Positions 13,121-16,094 of a stretch of DNA of 16,094 nt are shown piece after piece; within the stretch, counting starts at the first letter, position 1; every line of letters starts with the position of its first letter. The stretch is from Alphaproteobacteria bacterium (GTDB lineage: Bacteria; Pseudomonadota; Alphaproteobacteria; Micropepsales; Micropepsaceae). The notes beneath the pieces were generated by a model. That model worked only from the letters and a program-made list of their open reading frames with translations, was not told where the DNA came from and searched no databases. The DNA is taken from contig DMER01000167.1 of assembly GCA_003451645.1 (NCBI GenBank), positions 73,022 through 89,115 of the forward strand, written 5' to 3'. Position numbers and translations under genes: made by a program.

Positions 13121-14134
13121 TCAGGCATCCGCGAGGGCCAGGAGAAAGGTGAACAACAGGGCCATCAGCAATACGAACCCATAAACCAGCATCAGCACGA
13201 TGAACTTCAGAGACGTCCACCACACGCTGCGGCCATAAACCCTCAGCATTCCCATCAACACATAAACGCCCAGGATCGGCAGCACCGTCCAGGCAATCGC
13301 ATTGCCGCCAAAGAACCCAACCAGCCCCACCACAGCCGCCAACGCCACAAAGGTCACCGTGTGGACATGCAGCGAGAAGATCAGATGCTCGATATAAAAG
13401 GCCCGCGGCCGCCAATGGAGCAGCGCCAGAAACAGGGCAAAGACCGGCACCAGCAACAACGTCATCCGTGGCAGCCAGACATTGAGCGCGGTATTGAACG
13501 CCAAAGGGTCGGCCAATATATGCTCAAGACCGGCCGTTAGGTCGCGGGCCTTGGCGAGAAACCAGCCTTCAATCGTGCCACTCTCCGGCGGGTCGTCCCT
13601 TTGCGCCTCGTCGATTTTTTTGCGCGCCTCGTCAAGGTTCTCCTGAACCTTGCCGGTGACCGCATTGGGAAAGCCGCCCGGCGGTGGCGCAACAAGCAGG
13701 TCAAACCGCAACTCCATCGTCTCGCCTGACATGTTGATGGAGCCAACCTTCGCGCCCGCGCGCTCTGCTGCGGCGGAGACCGCGTCCGGCAAGACTGTGC
13801 GTGCCGGAACCATCTCTACCCGGACCATCGCGACGCCGGTCATCTCCAGCGCGACAAAGAAGACCAGAGTGGCAATGATAAAAGTCCGGAAGGGCGGCAA
13901 CACTGACGCCCGCTGCCCAGCATTATAGATGCGGGTGAACTCGCCGGGATCGGTGAACAAGAGCCATAACGTGCGCAAGGTCCGGCTATCATAGGAAAAG
14001 ACCGAATCCAGGAACTCGCCAACGATCCACCAAAAGGGTTTGTGCAGGTCGACTGCCTTTTGGCCACAGACATGGCAGAAGGGACCGCTCAGCGCAGTCC
14101 CGCAATTGGCACAGTTGGCTTTATCCCGCTCCAT
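13121..14134 (-). CDS. DUF3667-type membrane protein with N-terminal zinc ribbon
   Basis: A 337-residue protein. Residues about 8-25 are a treble-clef or zinc-ribbon motif (CANCG...FCHVCGQK, two CxxC pairs) typical of DUF3667 proteins. A conserved segment follows, FSYDSRTLRTLWLLFTDPGE, then a membrane segment (FRTFIIATLVFFVALEMTG). Next come a hydrophilic region of about 120 residues and at least four membrane segments towards the C-terminus. Function is unknown for the family. The ATG at 14134 lies 14 bp inside the preceding MaoC gene, so translation is probably coupled; the upstream extension to 14167 is unlikely, because the zinc ribbon begins right after this Met. It is the last gene of the MaoC-MaoC operon. 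Confidence 0.88.
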   Translation of the reverse strand: MERDKANCANCGTALSGPFCHVCGQKAVDLHKPFWWIVGEFLDSVFSYDSRTLRTLWLLFTDPGEFTRIYNAGQRASVLPPFRTFIIATLVFFVALEMTGVAMVRVEMVPARTVLPDAVSAAAERAGAKVGSINMSGETMELRFDLLVAPPPGGFPNAVTGKVQENLDEARKKIDEAQRDDPPESGTIEGWFLAKARDLTAGLEHILADPLAFNTALNVWLPRMTLLLVPVFALFLALLHWRPRAFYIEHLIFSLHVHTVTFVALAAVVGLVGFFGGNAIAWTVLPILGVYVLMGMLRVYGRSVWWTSLKFIVLMLVYGFVLLMALLFTFLLALADA

Positions 14135-14618
14135 CCGGTTTCCGGGGGAACAACCCCTGCCCCACAAAACTAATCACCAGATCGCCATGTTGATTATGCC
14201 CCGTATTCAGTGACCGGATCAACCCAAGATCGGTGCGGGATTTGAGCAGCACTTTGTCTTTTGTCTCGGTCGCATAGCTCACTGTGTCCCCCGGGCGAAC
14301 GGGCTGAAGCCAGCGCAAATCCAGAAAGCCGGGCGAAACCCCGCCGCCGCGCTGCTGCCGCTCATCTAGCCCGGCCGCGGCGAACTGAGCCTGGCGGTAG
14401 CGCACCATCAACTTCATCCAGATGGCGGCCGTATGCCAGCCGCTGGCAATCAGGCCGCCATAGGGCGATGCCGCCGCTGCCTCTTCATCGACGTGGAAGG
14501 TTTGCGGATCATAGGCCCTGGCAAAGGTAATGATATCCTCCCGGGTAAAGGTCCATTGACCGAGTTCCGTACGCACGCCGAGCTCAATATCCTCCAACCA
14601 CAACGACCGGACGTTCAT
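14121..14618 (-). CDS. MaoC family hotdog-fold dehydratase (second of tandem pair)
   Basis: A 165-residue single-hotdog protein of the MaoC/(R)-hydratase family, which hydrates enoyl-CoA or similar thioesters. The hydratase motif is visible as FARAYDPQTFHVDEEAA: catalytic Asp and His five residues apart, as in PhaJ. It is followed by GGLIASGWHTAAIWMKL and by the PVRPGDTV strand. The ATG at 14618 overlaps the stop of the upstream MaoC gene (ATGA) and is preferred over the longer open frame. The gene is paralogous to its neighbour (YDPQ-x-x-H-x-D, ASGWH, PVRPGD). A heterodimer of the two is plausible, but each keeps its own Asp/His pair. The acyl substrate is unknown. Confidence 0.92.
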   Translation of the reverse strand: MNVRSLWLEDIELGVRTELGQWTFTREDIITFARAYDPQTFHVDEEAAAASPYGGLIASGWHTAAIWMKLMVRYRQAQFAAAGLDERQQRGGGVSPGFLDLRWLQPVRPGDTVSYATETKDKVLLKSRTDLGLIRSLNTGHNQHGDLVISFVGQGLFPRKPDGAG

Positions 14619-15082
14619 GGGCGCACCTCGCGCCGGGCCAGGATCGTCGTGGCATCCAATGTCATCACCACCTCGCCTTGCTGATTGATGAGTTCCCACA
14701 GCATGGCCACATAACCCCGATCAGCCTTTGACTGGGATGGGCGGGCGGAGTTGACGGTCCGGCGCATGGTCAGCCGGTCGCCAGGTCTCACGGGCTTGCG
14801 CCAACGCACCTCAGCTATGCCGGGCGAGCCCAATGCCGCACTGTCCAGCAAAAACCAGTCGCAAGCCATGCGCATGGCGATCGCGCAGGAATGCCAGCCG
14901 CTGGCGCTCAAGCCCTTCAAAACGGAGGCCTCTGCTGCAGCATCATCCAAATGATGGGGCTGTGGGTCATATTCGGATGCAAAGGCAATCACCTCCTCCC
15001 GGGTGATCAGCCGGTCGCCCCAGCTTTCTGGCGGTCCGGGCACGAAATCCTCGAAATAGTATTTGGGTTGGCGTTTTGTCAT
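14615..15082 (-). CDS. MaoC family hotdog-fold dehydratase (first of tandem pair)
   Basis: A 155-residue MaoC-like protein. It starts with the family-typical YYFEDFVPG strand, then carries the hydratase motif FASEYDPQPHHLDD with Asp and His in catalytic spacing, GLSASGWHSCAIAMRM, and the RKPVRPGDRL strand. The ATG at 15082 is chosen because homologues begin about eight residues before the YxFEDF strand; an open extension reaches 15148 but would overlap the divergent gene start. It is the first gene of a three-gene operon, linked by ATGA to the second MaoC gene. Only 50 bp separate it from the divergent gene at 15133, so both promoters must fit in or overlap that short space. Confidence 0.92.
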   Translation of the reverse strand: MTKRQPKYYFEDFVPGPPESWGDRLITREEVIAFASEYDPQPHHLDDAAAEASVLKGLSASGWHSCAIAMRMACDWFLLDSAALGSPGIAEVRWRKPVRPGDRLTMRRTVNSARPSQSKADRGYVAMLWELINQQGEVVMTLDATTILARREVRP

Positions 15083-15106
15083 GGAGGCCTGATAAGTTAA
15101 AAGTGA

Positions 15107-15119
15107 TGGTGATCCACCA
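15107..15119. promoter_or_regulatory. Short palindrome in the MaoC/unknown divergent region
   Basis: TGGTG-ATC-CACCA is a 5-bp inverted repeat with a 3-bp centre, in the 50-bp gap between two divergent genes. It could be a shared operator, but arms this short also arise by chance. Confidence 0.25.
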
Positions 15120-15132
15120 AGGGTGAACGCAA

Positions 15133-15945
15133 ATGGAACTGGTTTCAATTGGCCTTGGCGTCCTGGTGCTGTTGGTCCTCGGCGGCCTGAGCGCCTATCT
15201 TGGGAAGCTCTTGCGCAGTTCGATCATCGCAGGCTTACTCTTCGCCGGAACGATTGCGCTCGCCTTCATGACCTACCGCTATATGGGCCCGTGGGTTGCG
15301 CTAACCTTGGCGCTGAAATCTCCGGGCAACCCGCTCTACGCCATCGCACAGCGTAGCCCCGATGTTAGCGACATGCTGCAGCTTGAGCTCTACAACGCTT
15401 ATCTGCGCGGCGGCCAGGCGGAGATGGAGCGCAAGGCGCGCGAACTCGGCCGCGAGTATATCCGTGAGCAGAACATCTTCCTGGGCGTCGCCAACGCAGA
15501 TGACGCGACGGTCAATGAGACATTCTCTTTCTTCCGGATGGTGCTTGCGCGCGGCGAAACAGCGGCACCAGAAAAATGCGGGGAGTTCTTAGGCGGCGGC
15601 ACTTCAGTGGCGTTTGAGGATTTGGGCCTAACGCCTGATGAACGCACACAAGCCAACGCCACCATGACGAAAATCCTGTCACTGCCCAAGGCTGATGAGC
15701 GCACAGAACCGCCACCCTGGGCCCGCGATGGCGGCCCCGCTTTGCAGGCGATCTTAAGGCGCCTGATGGGTGGCAGCGATTTCGATCCGGAGCTGATCGA
15801 TCGGAACCCAAGCACACTCGACCGCGATCAGAAGATCATGAAATGCAAGACCGTCAACCGCCTCTTTGAAGCACTTGACGGTGCGCCAGAGCCCGCAAGG
15901 TTGAGGCTGATCCGGGGTCTCTTCGCCCGGATGGGCCAAAGCTAA
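15133..15945 (+). CDS. Membrane-anchored protein of unknown function
   Basis: A 270-residue protein, not recognised. Two hydrophobic helices occupy about residues 3-22 and 29-60 ([13 protein letters not shown] and [16 protein letters not shown]), separated by GKLLRSS. The rest is a soluble, mostly helical domain. It includes [20 protein letters not shown], a central Cys-Gly stretch ([13 protein letters not shown]) and a charged C-terminus with a second Cys ([15 protein letters not shown]). The ATG at 15133 follows AAGGG at a suitable distance. It is divergent from the MaoC operon. Its stop TAA overlaps the TAG of the convergent ychF gene by two bases, so the two mRNAs must be antisense at their ends. 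Confidence 0.85.
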   Translation: MELVSIGLGVLVLLVLGGLSAYLGKLLRSSIIAGLLFAGTIALAFMTYRYMGPWVALTLALKSPGNPLYAIAQRSPDVSDMLQLELYNAYLRGGQAEMERKARELGREYIREQNIFLGVANADDATVNETFSFFRMVLARGETAAPEKCGEFLGGGTSVAFEDLGLTPDERTQANATMTKILSLPKADERTEPPPWARDGGPALQAILRRLMGGSDFDPELIDRNPSTLDRDQKIMKCKTVNRLFEALDGAPEPARLRLIRGLFARMGQS

Positions 15946-16094
15946 TTCGCAAAGCGGAAGTGCATCACATCACCGTCGGCGACAGTATAGTCCTTGCCTT
16001 CGAGGCGCATCTTGCCGGCGTCTTTGGCACCCACTTCGCCATTAAGCGTGACATAGTCGTTATACGCGATGGTCTCGGCACGGATGAAGCCTTT
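15942..16094 (-). CDS. ychF: YchF/OLA1 family ATPase, C-terminal end (cut by window edge)
   Basis: The last 50 residues and stop of a minus-strand gene that continues beyond the right edge. The sequence [15 protein letters not shown]...[15 protein letters not shown]...[11 protein letters not shown] is the conserved C-terminal TGS-domain tail of the ribosome-associated Obg-like ATPase YchF. YchF binds ATP in preference to GTP and is linked to translation and stress responses. The G-domain is not visible, so only the tail supports the call, but this tail is highly characteristic. Confidence 0.93.
   Translation of the reverse strand, partial: KGFIRAETIAYNDYVTLNGEVGAKDAGKMRLEGKDYTVADGDVMHFRFAN

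Overview
The window looks like chromosomal DNA of a GC-rich alphaproteobacterium. This rests on the style of the SMC, YchF, CutA, AqpZ and TetR (LmrA/YxaF-type) proteins, the dense overlapping genes and the Shine-Dalgarno pattern; no species is claimed. Housekeeping genes lie at both edges (smc, cut at the left; ychF, cut at the right), with metabolic, regulatory and accessory genes between.

Layout. 1-3200: most of smc (+). 3204-4997: a minus-strand operon of an AhpD/CMD-type protein, a PNPOx-like flavin-binding protein and an LmrA/YxaF-type TetR regulator. The last two genes overlap by ATGA, and a palindrome inside the predicted promoter (5055-5082) suggests autoregulation. 5142-7053: a minus-strand cluster of an SDR oxidoreductase and two membrane proteins that are paralogues of each other. 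It is divergent from a LysR regulator (7169-8074) whose promoter contains a perfect 17-bp palindrome and predicts a leaderless mRNA.

8075-10433 is the accessory part. A 53-residue small protein precedes a 439-residue protein with a C-terminal formylglycine-generating-enzyme-like (FGS) domain. The N-terminal ~25 residues of the large protein match nearly the whole core of the small one, with almost only conservative replacements. The pair is bracketed by two imperfect copies of a ~100-bp REP-like repeat and followed by a 558-bp gene-free stretch of hairpins and a phased 10-bp repeat. This is the best candidate here for an undescribed system: a homotypic-motif partner pair using a pseudo-enzymatic FGS domain.

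10434-16094 is ordinary chromosome: an exported helical-repeat protein (-), aqpZ and cutA (+, 7 bp apart), a minus-strand operon of two tandem MaoC-type hotdog proteins overlapping a DUF3667-type zinc-ribbon membrane protein, a divergent membrane-anchored protein of unknown function, and the 3' end of ychF (-), whose stop codon overlaps the stop of that unknown gene.

No rRNA, tRNA, CRISPR array, transposase or integrase was recognised.
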